From JBCCQL01 sp039414355 (lineage in GTDB: Bacteria > Planctomycetota > Planctomycetia > Pirellulales > Lacipirellulaceae), in NCBI GenBank assembly GCA_039414355.1, contig JBCDJN010000067.1, positions 1 to 26,839 of the forward strand: 26,839 nt of DNA, read 5' to 3'. Position 1 is the stretch's first letter. Each line of letters opens with the position of its first letter. This document shows, in pieces, positions 8,820 to 17,223 of this stretch. A program made the position numbers and the translations under genes. Under the pieces are notes generated by a model. That model was not told the DNA's origin. It was given only the letters and a program-made list of their open reading frames with translations, and searched no databases.

Positions 8820-9706
8820 GCTGCGAGACCTCCCCGGTGTGCAGCGAATAAAGGTCTTCCAGGTCGCCCTCGGCTGGCTCGAACCCCGCGTCGCTCAAGG
8901 CCGCACTCTGCCCGGCATCGCAAAGCACGCGGACCGAGAGGCGGCCCTGGTCGGGGCGCCAAGACAACACGCGATGGGTCTGCTGCAGATTGGACAGTTC
9001 ACCGTAAGCCGCGTGCTTGGTCCAGACTCGCCCAGCCAACTCCCGCGTCAACAGTCCCGGCGATCCAGTCAACACCACCTGCCCGCTTGCCATGACGGCC
9101 ATCTGCTGGCAAAGGCCTGAGATGTCTTCGACGATGTGCGATGAGATGATCATCACGCATTCTTCAGCCGCCTCGGCCAGCAGGCACTGGAAACGTCGAC
9201 GCTCGGTCGGGTCGAGGCCTGCGGTCGGCTCGTCGATAATCACCAACCCGGGGTCAGCGAGGAACGCGGCGGCGATCCCAAAGCGTTGCCGCATGCCGCC
9301 TGAGAAGGTCTCAAGCCGCCGCTCGGCCACATCTGCGAGATTGACTCGGTCAAGCCATCGTCCGACCACCTGCCGCCTGTGCCTGGCGGGTCCTATGCCG
9401 CGCAAGGCGGCCAGGTAGTTGAGCATCTCGCTTGCTGTGACACGCGGGTAGGCCCCCCATCTCCTGCGGCAGGTAGCCGATCTGTCGACGCGCCTCTTTG
9501 GGATTCGCCAAGAGGTCAAGGCCGCCGAGTTGTACCGAACCGGAGTCGGGGCGTTGCAGCGTCGCCAGTATCCTCATGAGCGTCGTCTTGCCGGCGCCGT
9601 TTGGCCCAAGCAATCCAAAGGCGCCGCGCTCTAACTCCAGGCTGACCGCACGCAGCGCATGTACGGGGCCGGGGTAGGTCTTGTTGAGGCTGTCTATCGA
9701 GAGCAT
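8809..9706 (-). pseudogene. ABC transporter ATP-binding protein, frameshifted in a G6 tract
   Basis: The N-terminal part begins at ATG 9706 (MLSIDSLNKTYPGP) and carries Walker A GPNGAGKTT at residues 34-42 and the Q-loop region GYLPQEMG. The C-terminal part is in another frame: AYPRVTASEMLNYLAAL, signature FSGGMRQRFG, Walker B LVIIDEPTAGLDP and H-loop SSH. The frames meet at six consecutive C on the plus strand (9453-9458, G6 on the coding strand). Removing one G restores QEMGAYPRV and one 298-residue protein of normal size for the family. The span is 898 nt, one more than a multiple of three. It partners the downstream permease/peptidase-like fusion. All motifs are otherwise intact, so this may be a sequencing error, a recent lesion or a phase-variable tract. 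Confidence 0.85.
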
Positions 9707-10006
9707 TCGGTTTCGTGGCCTGCCTACGCAGAACCGTGAAAGACACAAAATTCACGTGCCGCCGCTTGCGGGTCTCCCTCTTGGCCGCTATGGTGCCGCT
9801 GTTGAGACTGGATCGCAAGAGCCTGCCGCAAGGCCTGAGTTCTCGGCGAAGCAGTCAAGCTAACAAGCCCGCCATGGGGTTCTCTCCCCAAAGCCAGCCG
9901 CATTGATCTAGCGCGTGTCGTATCCGCTGGCTCTTCGACGGAACCAGCCGCCTGGCAGTGACTCCAGGGTTGAATAAGTCACAATCAACTAGAGGAGCAT
10001 CGACTC
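9707..10006. other. Divergent intergenic region
   Basis: Three hundred bases lie between the minus-strand ABC ATPase and the plus-strand PEP-CTERM gene. Both promoters are expected here, but I cannot assign confident -35/-10 boxes. The plus gene has a clear AGAGGAG ribosome binding site near 9991-9997. A TTG-initiated extension of the ATPase to 9748 is possible but less likely than the ATG at 9706. Confidence 0.4.
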
Positions 10007-11077
10007 ATGAGTAGCGCCTGGAAGGTAAGTGCCGCCGCGGCGTTGGCGGGCCTTTTTGCGATTTCACACAGGGCGACCGCGGATACCGCGGTGATCAACT
10101 TTACGACCGACCTGCTCGCCCCGTCGGCGTACACGGGGCCGGCCGAATTTGATCCGTTCAATCCGAGTTCGATCACGGATGCGTTGATCAATGGCGAGGG
10201 CGGGTTCCTTGGTGATGCCAGCCCAGACTGGACTCGGCTCGCAGGTCAGATCGTTATCGACAACTACACTGGCCCCGGCACGTATAGCACCTCCGCTGAT
10301 GGCTCAAGCGGTGTTGGCGTTTACGTGCACGGCGCCCTGCTGAACCGCATCGAGACCCGCACCACGCGTACCTTCGGCCCCATTACCGCAGCGAGCACCG
10401 CTCTTGGGGCAGCGCCGGCCGACGGGGACCCGCCGGCTCGGAATGACGACATCTACCTGCCAACGTACACGCCCTTGGGAGTGGCGAGCGTCACGATTAC
10501 TGAGCCCACGACCGGCAACTTCGTCGTTGACGTAGACTACGACTTGGACTTCACGACCCTGCCGGAAGAAAATGCTCGCTTCCTGCGGGTGGTGCCGGTA
10601 AGCCCGATGGATCCAACGGGCTTCCGTGCTACGGCCTTGAGTACCAACCTCGACGCATTCGGAGCGAAGTTCCGCAATATCTCAGTCTCTGACACCGCAG
10701 CCGCGACCGTAACCAGCGGCGAGATCGGTGTGAGTGACGACTTGATTCCTTATGGCGGCTTCAACCCCTTCGACGCCGTTGCAGCTGGGAACCTGAGCAA
10801 CACGATCGTCGATTTGACGCGGGGGGTGGTGCGAAACGAACTGGCTGCGAGTAACATCCGCGTAGGTACGAGCGATCCGACCGCCATGCCCCCCTCAGTG
10901 TCGCCGCCGATTAGCGATGACCCGCTGGCAGGGCAGAGCGGCACCGCGTTCTTCTTCGACCTGACGGCCGGCAACCTGGCTTCGTCGGTTGTGATTGTGC
11001 CGGAGCCGAGCGCTGCAGCTGTGATCGCGGCGGGCTTTAGCGCCGTGGCCGCCCGTCGGCGCCGTCTAACCGTGTAA
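10007..11077 (+). CDS. Secreted PEP-CTERM protein
   Basis: 356 residues. ATG 10007 has GAGGAG about nine bases upstream. The N-terminus MSSAWKVSAAAALAGLFA is a signal peptide with probable cleavage after ATA. The body is rich in Thr, Asp, Pro and aromatic strands, as expected of an extracellular beta-sandwich, and does not share the SRFFD/ISELP blocks of the five neighbouring paralogues. The C-terminus VPEPSAAAVIAAGFSAVAARRRR is a textbook PEP-CTERM signal: PEP motif, hydrophobic helix, Arg cluster. The expected fate is export by Sec and exosortase-dependent anchoring or release. No catalytic or calcium-binding motif is visible. The gene is followed by two strong hairpins, suggesting it is transcribed as a single gene. 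Confidence 0.88.
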   Translation: MSSAWKVSAAAALAGLFAISHRATADTAVINFTTDLLAPSAYTGPAEFDPFNPSSITDALINGEGGFLGDASPDWTRLAGQIVIDNYTGPGTYSTSADGSSGVGVYVHGALLNRIETRTTRTFGPITAASTALGAAPADGDPPARNDDIYLPTYTPLGVASVTITEPTTGNFVVDVDYDLDFTTLPEENARFLRVVPVSPMDPTGFRATALSTNLDAFGAKFRNISVSDTAAATVTSGEIGVSDDLIPYGGFNPFDAVAAGNLSNTIVDLTRGVVRNELAASNIRVGTSDPTAMPPSVSPPISDDPLAGQSGTAFFFDLTAGNLASSVVIVPEPSAAAVIAAGFSAVAARRRRLTV

Positions 11078-11093
11078 CGCATCGTGCGTTACA
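11073..11093 (+). other. Inverted repeat at the stop codon of the PEP-CTERM gene
   Basis: A perfect 9-bp stem (TGTAACGCA / TGCGTTACA) with a TCG loop contains the TAA stop codon at 11075-11077. It may act with the larger hairpin just downstream in 3'-end formation or protection of the transcript. Confidence 0.6.
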
Positions 11094-11106
11094 GTGAAGA
11101 GATCAC

Positions 11107-11141
11107 CGGCAGGCCCGCGACGATTCGGCGCGGGCCTGCCG
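11107..11141 (+). terminator. Probable transcription terminator hairpin
   Basis: A 13-bp perfect GC-rich stem (CGGCAGGCCCGCG and its complement) with a 9-base loop sits 30 bp after the PEP-CTERM stop codon. It lacks a good T-tract (CGTCTTAAG follows), so intrinsic termination is plausible but not certain. Confidence 0.6.
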
Positions 11142-11179
11142 CGTCTTAAGCTACCTGATACCGACTGACTGAAAGCCCG

Positions 11180-12214
11180 ATGGCTGCACACCGGCTCACG
11201 ACTGCTTTGGCCTTCGCCGTCGCCGCCCTCGTGTGGGGGGGCGTCGCGGGCGCCGGAACGTTCGACTTCGCGTTCGCCGCGGACCCGGACTCGCGTTTCT
11301 TCGACTTCACGTCCGACGCGTTTGCCCAGATCGACCAGGGCTACAACGGCGATCAGGAACGTGACGGTTTCTTCTTCTTCCAAGCCGAGTTCGGCAATCC
11401 GTCGTCGCCTGTGGTTTTTACGAGCGAGGCCGACTTCGATGCGTTTAGCCCCTCGCTGTTTCAGCAGATCCCGGGCGACGAAAACGAAAACGGCGCCGAT
11501 GTGTTCCCACGCGAAACCGCCTTTAGCGACTTCGAGAAGCTGCTGGGCGATGTCGATATCGGGCGGCTCGACTTCGATGACACAACCGGACAGATAACTT
11601 TCGTCGATGTTGATTTCGTTGAATACGCCGCCCCGGATCACTCTCCCTTCAATGAGGCGCAAGGGGGCCGGCAAGGCTATCTCACGGTTCTCCTCGACCC
11701 GCTCGGTCCTGACGACCGCGTGACGCTCAAGAACGGCGTCGTCACGGGTATCGAACTCTCAACGGGGATTCGATTCGACTACGACATTCAGGGCACGATT
11801 GTCGAAGGCTTCGTTGGCGAATTCCGCATCTCCGGTGACCGCTTCGATCTCTTTATCAACGATACGGCGGGGCTGCCTACGCTCGCCGGCACGACGCAAA
11901 TCCACAACGCCTGGGACATCGAGGGCAAGGTCTTGGGCGTGGCGCCGGCCCCCGGCGATTACAACTCGGACGGCGCCGTGGGAATCGAAGACTACGAAGT
12001 CTGGCGTTCAACTTTTGGGCAGTTCGCCTTCCCTCTGCTGGGCGCCGACGGCAACGGCAACGGGGTGATCGATGTGGGCGACTACACCGTTTGGCGTGAC
12101 AACCTCGCGTCGCAATCAGACGCAACAGCCGCGCCCGAGCCCGCAGCCGCGCTGGGTTGCACGCTGCTGCCGGTCGGAATGACGCTCAGACGTAAACGGG
12201 CGTTGGCTGTCTAA
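11180..12214 (+). CDS. Secreted protein with two dockerin-like loops and PEP-CTERM-type tail (paralogue 2)
   Basis: 344 residues. ATG 11180 gives a signal peptide (MAAHRLTTALAFAVAALVWGG, cleavage near AGA); the ribosome binding site is weak (GAAAG). The mature N-terminus DSRFFDFTSDAFAQ closely matches the protein at 14080 (ESRFFDYFSDAFAQ). VFPRETAF matches VFPREANF in the protein at 17578, and ISGDRFDLFINDT matches the LTFSGDRF block at 3365. The C-terminal third has two dockerin type I-like loops (GDYNSDGAVGIEDYEVW, then DGNGNGVIDVGDYTVW), then APEP, a hydrophobic stretch and RRKR. The stop is 16 bp before the GTG of the pseudopilin gene, so the two probably share a transcript, with the lipoprotein gene after them. 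The binding partner of the dockerin-like part is unknown; no cohesin is in the window. Confidence 0.87.
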   Translation: MAAHRLTTALAFAVAALVWGGVAGAGTFDFAFAADPDSRFFDFTSDAFAQIDQGYNGDQERDGFFFFQAEFGNPSSPVVFTSEADFDAFSPSLFQQIPGDENENGADVFPRETAFSDFEKLLGDVDIGRLDFDDTTGQITFVDVDFVEYAAPDHSPFNEAQGGRQGYLTVLLDPLGPDDRVTLKNGVVTGIELSTGIRFDYDIQGTIVEGFVGEFRISGDRFDLFINDTAGLPTLAGTTQIHNAWDIEGKVLGVAPAPGDYNSDGAVGIEDYEVWRSTFGQFAFPLLGADGNGNGVIDVGDYTVWRDNLASQSDATAAPEPAAALGCTLLPVGMTLRRKRALAV

Positions 12215-12230
12215 GTAGGAGAGAGTTTAC

Positions 12231-13199
12231 GTGGGCAAACGGGCGGGTTTGACGCTTATCGAACTGCTGGTGGTGATCGCAATCATCGGCGTGCTCATAG
12301 CGTTACTGCTGCCCGCTGTTCAATCAGCGCGGGAGTCCGCCGCGAGGGTCACCTGCCAAAACCAGCTGAAACAGGTGGCGCTCGCCACCCTGAACTACGA
12401 AAGCACGCAGGCGCACTTCCCCGCGGGGCTCACTCCGCGGTCCGATGGGACACCGCCTTCGGAGGTGATGGAGCTGCACGGCTTCGGCTGGGGCGCAATG
12501 CTGCTGCCGCATCTCGAGCAGACCGAGACCTACGATTTCCTCGCCCGTGTTTCCGCAAACTTCTCGGAGCCTCGCTGGTGGAACCCCGACGATTTTGAAC
12601 TCGATGCCGCTGAAATCGTGATCGAGATCTTCCGCTGCCCGAGCGACGACGGCCCCCGACGGAACCCGCTTCGGAATTTCTTCGGCAATCACGGCGCCAG
12701 CAACTACGTTGCCGTCGTCGGCCCGAAGCTGCCCGCCGAACTAACCGGTATTCAAGACCTTGCCGACCTCCGGGACGATTTAACAGGCCCCGTGGCCACC
12801 GACGATGAGCGGCTGGAGCTTCGTTGGCCGGGCATCATGTTTCCTAACTCACGCACCGAAGCGAGGGAGATCGTCGATGGCCTGAGCAACACGCTCATGA
12901 TTGGTGAGAGGGACAGCGGGCACCGCGCCTCGACTTGGTGTGGGACCGATCGCTACACCTTTTTGAATAATCAGCTTGGGTGCACCTCGGCCGATCCCCG
13001 ATTCACCCTCAACGCGGTCGTCCTCAGCGATCCCACCGATATCTTCGCAGACCCAGCGCCGTGGGCGGCGTTCGCCAGCCAACACGCAGGCGGCGCCTTC
13101 TTTGCGAGGGCCGATGGCTCGGTCGACTTCCTCGAAGACTCGATTGACGGGACCCTGTATGAAGAGCTTGGCGACAAAGCCGACGGCGCCATCCCTTAG
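12231..13199 (+). CDS. DUF1559-type pseudopilin-like protein (H-X9-DG)
   Basis: 322 residues. It starts at GTG 12231 with AGGAGA eight bases upstream; no nearby ATG fits. The type IV prepilin/type II pseudopilin N-terminus is clear: a short basic leader ending in Gly6, then LTLIELLVVIAIIGVLIALL with Glu at the +5 position of the mature protein. DUF1559 proteins form a large expanded family in planctomycetes. The C-terminal signature is present as HAGGAFFARADG (His, nine residues, Asp-Gly). The middle contains the family's Cys-containing FRCPSDD segment and a SNTLMIGE block. It lies 16 bp downstream of a dockerin/PEP-CTERM gene and 19 bp upstream of a small lipoprotein gene, probably in one operon. 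It is probably processed by a prepilin peptidase encoded elsewhere. Its role in planctomycetes is unresolved. Confidence 0.93.
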   Translation: MGKRAGLTLIELLVVIAIIGVLIALLLPAVQSARESAARVTCQNQLKQVALATLNYESTQAHFPAGLTPRSDGTPPSEVMELHGFGWGAMLLPHLEQTETYDFLARVSANFSEPRWWNPDDFELDAAEIVIEIFRCPSDDGPRRNPLRNFFGNHGASNYVAVVGPKLPAELTGIQDLADLRDDLTGPVATDDERLELRWPGIMFPNSRTEAREIVDGLSNTLMIGERDSGHRASTWCGTDRYTFLNNQLGCTSADPRFTLNAVVLSDPTDIFADPAPWAAFASQHAGGAFFARADGSVDFLEDSIDGTLYEELGDKADGAIP

Positions 13200-13218
13200 G
13201 CGGCGCCGAAGCACGAGG

Positions 13219-13617
13219 ATGGGTCTCGTGCTGTTCGTATCGCTAATCACGCTCGGCTGTGGGTCTGATGATCGGCTGCCCTCCGTAACTGGAGTTGTCA
13301 CGATTGAGGGCGAGCCCGTCGAGTCGGCAACGGTGACCTTTTACCCAGTTTCTGGTCGTGGCGGATATGGCGTGACCGATAGTCGAGGCCGTTACAAGAT
13401 CCGCTACGATTCGGAGCAATTTGGATTGCCAAAAGGGGAGTATCGCGTGACCGTCGCCACAGGCTCCCCAGCCAGGCGGGGAAAAGGTGAACACGCTGAG
13501 ATCGTGCCAGCAACTCCTGAGCGGCTGCCTCCGAAATACTCATCGCGGCGGGAAACAGTCCTAACAGAGAGTGTGAGAGCCGGTGGCAACGAGTTCGACT
13601 TTGACCTTGAGCCTTGA
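13219..13617 (+). CDS. Small putative lipoprotein with transthyretin/carboxypeptidase-regulatory-like domain
   Basis: 132 residues from ATG 13219. The N-terminus MGLVLFVSLITLGCGSDD has a short hydrophobic core ending in a Cys that fits a lipobox. The rest is a single beta-sandwich of the carboxypeptidase-regulatory-like type (VTGVVTIEGEPVESATVTFYP, then GVTDSRGRYKI and GEYRVTV). Planctomycetes often place such proteins directly downstream of DUF1559 pseudopilin genes, as here (19 bp after the stop). The start is uncertain: GAGG directly abuts this ATG. An in-frame ATG at 13159, overlapping the pseudopilin gene, would give a basic 20-residue extension before the hydrophobic core. A periplasmic or outer-membrane accessory role is inferred from the context only. 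Confidence 0.82.
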   Translation: MGLVLFVSLITLGCGSDDRLPSVTGVVTIEGEPVESATVTFYPVSGRGGYGVTDSRGRYKIRYDSEQFGLPKGEYRVTVATGSPARRGKGEHAEIVPATPERLPPKYSSRRETVLTESVRAGGNEFDFDLEP

Positions 13618-14079
13618 AGGCGTGGCTTGTCGTGCTTTGGCGGGGCGAGAACTGCAGCCGCGTAGACGGGCCTGCACCCCCACTGCACGACCACCAAGGG
13701 CTATCGACTGGCCGTCCGACGAACGGCCGCCCGACGCCCAACGACCCGTAGACTCGGAGGCTGGCTCAGGGGATGCCCACCCGCCTGAACTTAGTGCTGG
13801 ACTCAGTTGTTCAAGAGCCGGCAATGAGGAAGCGCTCAGCACGGCGATGGAAAAGACGCTCGCCTTGCAGGATTCAACTAACCCGGCACTTGCCCAGTGC
13901 TGCCCAGGCTGATATGTTACGGTCTGTTGCGACAAAATCTCAACAAGGCAGACCTTCCCGCCCGCCACGCGACGCCGCGCAGCCAGCCACCAGCCACGAC
14001 AAGAAGTTGTGGCCTTCTTTCGACTCCTAACGCCAGGCGATGCGGAGGCTGTCCGGCGGATCTCAGCGTTGAGGATTGT
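13618..14079. other. Intergenic region and leader
   Basis: About 460 bp with no supported gene. Minus-strand frames here lack starts, ribosome binding sites and recognisable motifs. It probably carries the promoter for the three-gene unit beginning at 14080. A frame extending upstream of 14080 to 13897 exists but precedes the signal peptide and is unlikely to be translated. Confidence 0.45.
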
Positions 14080-15057
14080 GTGGCGGAGATTGTCTTCAAA
14101 CGTATCTGCCTTGCTTGGTGCCTCGGGTCGATGCTGGCCAGCGGGGGCTGGGCCGTCGAGTTGTCGCTCACGGCAACCATGGGCAATGAGAGCCGTTTCT
14201 TCGACTACTTCTCGGACGCGTTCGCGCAGGTCAACGCGAGTTGGCCCGACGAGACCGACCCGGAGCTCGACTGCCCGGGGAACGCGGGCCAGGCCTGCGA
14301 CGGCTTCTTTGCTATAAGCGAGCTGCCCCTGCTGGCGCCCGTGGGCGGCGGTGACCGGATCTTTACCCGTGGCCCTAACCTTGCACTCGGCGGCCTGGGC
14401 TACGACGCCGGTGGTCTAACCGGAGCCGGTCCGGAGGCGGCCCCGGTAACCTCGTTCGGTCAAGACGCCGACTACGCCGCGGACATCGGTGGAGATGACC
14501 TGATTTCAGAGAGCCTCGGCCCCTACACAACGATCGTTGACCAGTCGACGGTGAACGGGGTCGTGCGGTTTCTGGACGGCGTGATCGTCGGGATCGAGCT
14601 CGAGGCGGCTGTTACGTTTGACGTGCCCATCCCGATCTTCCCCGGCAACGTTGAGTTCACCGGCGTCGTGCGGATGGACGATCATCGATTTTCAATTGTG
14701 GTCGGCCCAGAGAACCCGGTAATCGGCATGCCTCAGCTTGCGTGGGACATTCACGGGGTGGTGAACCAGGTCTTGCCGGGCGACTACGACGACAACGGTG
14801 TGGTTGAAGCCGCCGACTATGAGCTTTGGCGGTCGGGTTTCTCATCGCCGGTTGAGCCGTTCACTGAAAACGACGGCAACGGCGATGGGCTCGTTGACGC
14901 AGCCGACTTTACGGTGTGGCGAGACAATCTGGGACTTACCTCAGCCGAGCCAACCGGCGCAACCGAAACGCCCGAACCCTCTGCCGTCGCCTTGGTCGTG
15001 TTGGCGGCCGCAAGCGCCTCTTCGCGACGACGCGTCGAAGGTGGCGGCCATGCGTAG
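14080..15057 (+). CDS. Secreted protein with two dockerin-like loops and PEP-CTERM-type tail (paralogue 3)
   Basis: 325 residues from GTG 14080, chosen because GAGG lies five bases upstream and the product then begins with a signal peptide (basic FKR, hydrophobic core, cleavage near GWA). The body shares ESRFFDYFSDAFAQ with paralogue 2 and GFFAISELPLLAPVG and a GGLTGAGPEAAPV block with paralogue 1. It ends with dockerin type I-like loops GDYDDNGVVEAADYELW and DGNGDGLVDAADFTVW, then TPEP, a hydrophobic run and SRRRVEGG. The last 8 bp overlap the start of the serine hydrolase gene, which itself overlaps the next pseudopilin gene, so the three are likely co-translated. Function is unknown; calcium-stabilised attachment to a surface partner is inferred from the loops. 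Confidence 0.85.
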   Translation: MAEIVFKRICLAWCLGSMLASGGWAVELSLTATMGNESRFFDYFSDAFAQVNASWPDETDPELDCPGNAGQACDGFFAISELPLLAPVGGGDRIFTRGPNLALGGLGYDAGGLTGAGPEAAPVTSFGQDADYAADIGGDDLISESLGPYTTIVDQSTVNGVVRFLDGVIVGIELEAAVTFDVPIPIFPGNVEFTGVVRMDDHRFSIVVGPENPVIGMPQLAWDIHGVVNQVLPGDYDDNGVVEAADYELWRSGFSSPVEPFTENDGNGDGLVDAADFTVWRDNLGLTSAEPTGATETPEPSAVALVVLAAASASSRRRVEGGGHA

Positions 15058-16213
15058 ATCCGTCACAAAAGCCTGTTGGGCAGCCGCGGCTTTAGCTTTG
15101 ACGCATCTGCTTAGCCTCGCCCAAGCCACGCAAGTCGCTACGGCGGTAAACGTTGAAGCCATGCAAAGACTGCTCGACCGCCATGGCTGCCCAGGGGTCC
15201 TGGTGGCGGTAGTTCCGCAAGACGGGGAAGCATCCGTCTACGCCGTGGGGCACGCCAACGCGGCGCGGTCCGCCCCGATGGATCGTGCCTTGCGGATGCG
15301 TATCGGCAGTGTCAGCAAGCTGTTCGTAGGCGCCGCGCTGTTGCGTTGCGTTGATGACGGCGTGGTCTCTCTAGACGCCCGGGTCAGCAACTACTTGCCC
15401 GGTGTCCCAGGCGGCGACCAGATCACGCTGAGAATGCTGGGCAAGCACACCAGCGGACTACCGGATCCGATCCGCAGCCCCCGGTTCCGTGTCGAGGTGA
15501 TGAAGACGCCAGCCCGGTTCTGGAAACCGTCTGAGGTGCTTCAATTCTGTTACAGGCTGCGGCCCGTCAGCAACCCCGGCGAGCAGGTGCGCTACTCCAA
15601 CGTAGGCGCCGTCTTGCTTGCGGAGGCGTTGGCCGCCGCAGCGGAGAAGTCATTCGCCGAGTTAATGAAAGAGACGGTGCTCACGCCCCTCGGGCTGCGT
15701 GACACCGGCTACTGCTCCGCCGCCGCCCCGCCCGGTCCAACCTGCTCAGCCTATCGCTTTGCGAGGCGTGGGGAATGGCTGAGCTACGGCCGCTACTTTA
15801 CGGAAGTAACCGGGCACAGCGCCTCGTGGAGCAGTTGGGCGGGCGATATGTACTCGACGATTCACGACCTCTCGAAAGCGGCGCCCCAGCTCCTGACCGG
15901 TCGGCTGCTATCGGATCGCGGTCGTCGCGAGTTGTTTGACTGGCGCCAGGGCTCCGACTCCGTGACCCGACACGGGATCCTCATCAAACAAACAACACTA
16001 GGGATCGGCCACGACGGGGACGTCCCCGGCTTCAGCGCGGCGGTTTGGCGTTCACCTCGGGAGGGGCAGTGCGTGATCGTGCTTGCCAACCTTTGCACAA
16101 CTACAACCGGCGACAGCCCAGCGAACCGCGTTGCGGAGTATTTGCTCAGCGCAACCGCCGAAGCAGAGTCGCCAACGCTGCCTGGCAAGCAGGCGGGGCT
16201 GGGCAATCAATGA
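15050..16213 (+). CDS. Beta-lactamase-family serine hydrolase, secreted
   Basis: 387 residues. ATG 15050 overlaps the previous gene by 8 bp, with GAAGGTGG just upstream. A signal peptide is visible (MRRSVTKACWAAAALALTHL, cleavage near AQA). Class C beta-lactamase/D-alanyl-D-alanine peptidase-like motifs are complete: SVSK at residues 87-90 (nucleophile and lysine), YSN at 182-184, and HDG at 321-323 in place of KTG, as is common in non-lactamase members. LGKHTSGLPD and PLGLRDTGY are typical family segments. Likely substrates are peptides, esters or cell-wall stem peptides; true beta-lactam resistance is not implied. Its tight coupling between a PEP-CTERM protein and a pseudopilin suggests action in the periplasm or at the surface on the same assembly. 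Confidence 0.92.
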   Translation: MRRSVTKACWAAAALALTHLLSLAQATQVATAVNVEAMQRLLDRHGCPGVLVAVVPQDGEASVYAVGHANAARSAPMDRALRMRIGSVSKLFVGAALLRCVDDGVVSLDARVSNYLPGVPGGDQITLRMLGKHTSGLPDPIRSPRFRVEVMKTPARFWKPSEVLQFCYRLRPVSNPGEQVRYSNVGAVLLAEALAAAAEKSFAELMKETVLTPLGLRDTGYCSAAAPPGPTCSAYRFARRGEWLSYGRYFTEVTGHSASWSSWAGDMYSTIHDLSKAAPQLLTGRLLSDRGRRELFDWRQGSDSVTRHGILIKQTTLGIGHDGDVPGFSAAVWRSPREGQCVIVLANLCTTTTGDSPANRVAEYLLSATAEAESPTLPGKQAGLGNQ

Positions 16214-17223
16214 ACATCTCTTGTCGCCAGCACGAACCACGGTCGGGCTTTACGCTCGTCGAACTGCTGGTCGTCATTGCGATCATTGGAGTGCTGATCG
16301 CCTTGCTGTTGCCGGCGGTCCAATCGGCAAGGGCGGCGGCACGTCGGACGCAGTGCCTCAACAATCTCAAGCAACTCGGTGTCGCGGTCTGGCTGTATGT
16401 TGACGCCAACCGGACGTTCCCGCCGGGTTTTGAGGTGGAGGCCGACCGCGATGACCCGTCCAACGGCAACAACGGGGTCGTCGTGAACGGCTTCTACACC
16501 CTGCTGCTGCCGTACCTCGAACAGACGAACCTGGCGGCGATCTACGACCCGACGCAGGGCTTCGATCATCTGTCGAACCAGCCCGCAGTCAACACCCGAG
16601 TCGACACCTTCGTGTGCCCGGCGACGCCGGAGACCAACCGATTGGTGTCGCTGAAGAACGACTTGGCGTTCTTCAGCTCCGACTTGGGCCACACGGGGGC
16701 GCCAGCCGATTACTTTGGGATCCGCAACGTGATTGAGGGCGACTCCGACCTGATCCCGAACGGCGATCCGTTCCTTGATCGGGTGCGGGGGGTGTTCCGA
16801 GCCGTTATCCCTCCGGATTTCGGCGAGCAGCCGCTGCCGGAATACCCGCTCAGGCCTCAACAAATCACCGACGGCACCTCGAACACCCTTATGCTGGTAG
16901 AAGTCGCCGGCAGGCCTGAACGCTACAGCTCCGCTGGGCAGCACGAGACCCTCCCTTATCTCTACGGATCATGGGCGGGCCCGAACGGCGATATGCTGTA
17001 CGAGCTCGACACCGAACGCGCGGTAGCAGGCAAACGGGTCGTGGAGGGATCGTGCGTCCTGAATTGCCACAACTACTACACGCCGTTCAGCTTTCACTCG
17101 GGGGGGCTGAACGTGATGCTCTGCGACGGGTCGGCTCAGTTTCTTACGGATGAGCTGGATTTCGCGACTTGGATTGCGATCGTCCAACCCGACGACGGAG
17201 TGGTTTTTAAATCGCCCTGGTGA
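16210..17223 (+). CDS. DUF1559-type pseudopilin-like protein (H-X9-DG), second copy
   Basis: 337 residues. The ATG at 16210 overlaps the serine hydrolase stop in an ATGA, so translation is probably coupled. The prepilin leader ends at Gly13, followed by FTLVELLVVIAIIGVLIALL with Glu at the +5 mature position. This stretch is near identical to the pseudopilin at 12231, as is PAVQSAR. The C-terminal signature is HSGGLNVMLCDG, and a SNTLMLVE block precedes it. The central regions of the two copies differ, so they are paralogues and not a recent tandem duplication. Type II secretion or pilus-like assembly would need ATPase and secretin genes not present here. Confidence 0.94.
   Translation: MNISCRQHEPRSGFTLVELLVVIAIIGVLIALLLPAVQSARAAARRTQCLNNLKQLGVAVWLYVDANRTFPPGFEVEADRDDPSNGNNGVVVNGFYTLLLPYLEQTNLAAIYDPTQGFDHLSNQPAVNTRVDTFVCPATPETNRLVSLKNDLAFFSSDLGHTGAPADYFGIRNVIEGDSDLIPNGDPFLDRVRGVFRAVIPPDFGEQPLPEYPLRPQQITDGTSNTLMLVEVAGRPERYSSAGQHETLPYLYGSWAGPNGDMLYELDTERAVAGKRVVEGSCVLNCHNYYTPFSFHSGGLNVMLCDGSAQFLTDELDFATWIAIVQPDDGVVFKSPW

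Noticed and set aside
12976..13218. N-terminal extension of the small lipoprotein frame
   Set aside because: It lies inside the pseudopilin gene in another frame; the hydrophobic lipoprotein signal starts at 13219.
13897..14079. Longer start for the dockerin/PEP-CTERM protein at 14080
   Set aside because: It would put about 60 residues of unrelated sequence before the signal peptide; GAGG and GTG at 14080 give a proper secreted protein.
14798..15049. Longer start for the serine hydrolase
   Set aside because: The extension is out of frame with, and inside, the preceding dockerin region; ATG 15050 starts a clean signal peptide.
15050..16213. True beta-lactamase resistance gene
   Set aside because: The SxxK fold is shared by many esterases and peptidases; the HDG third motif and gene context do not indicate antibiotic hydrolysis.
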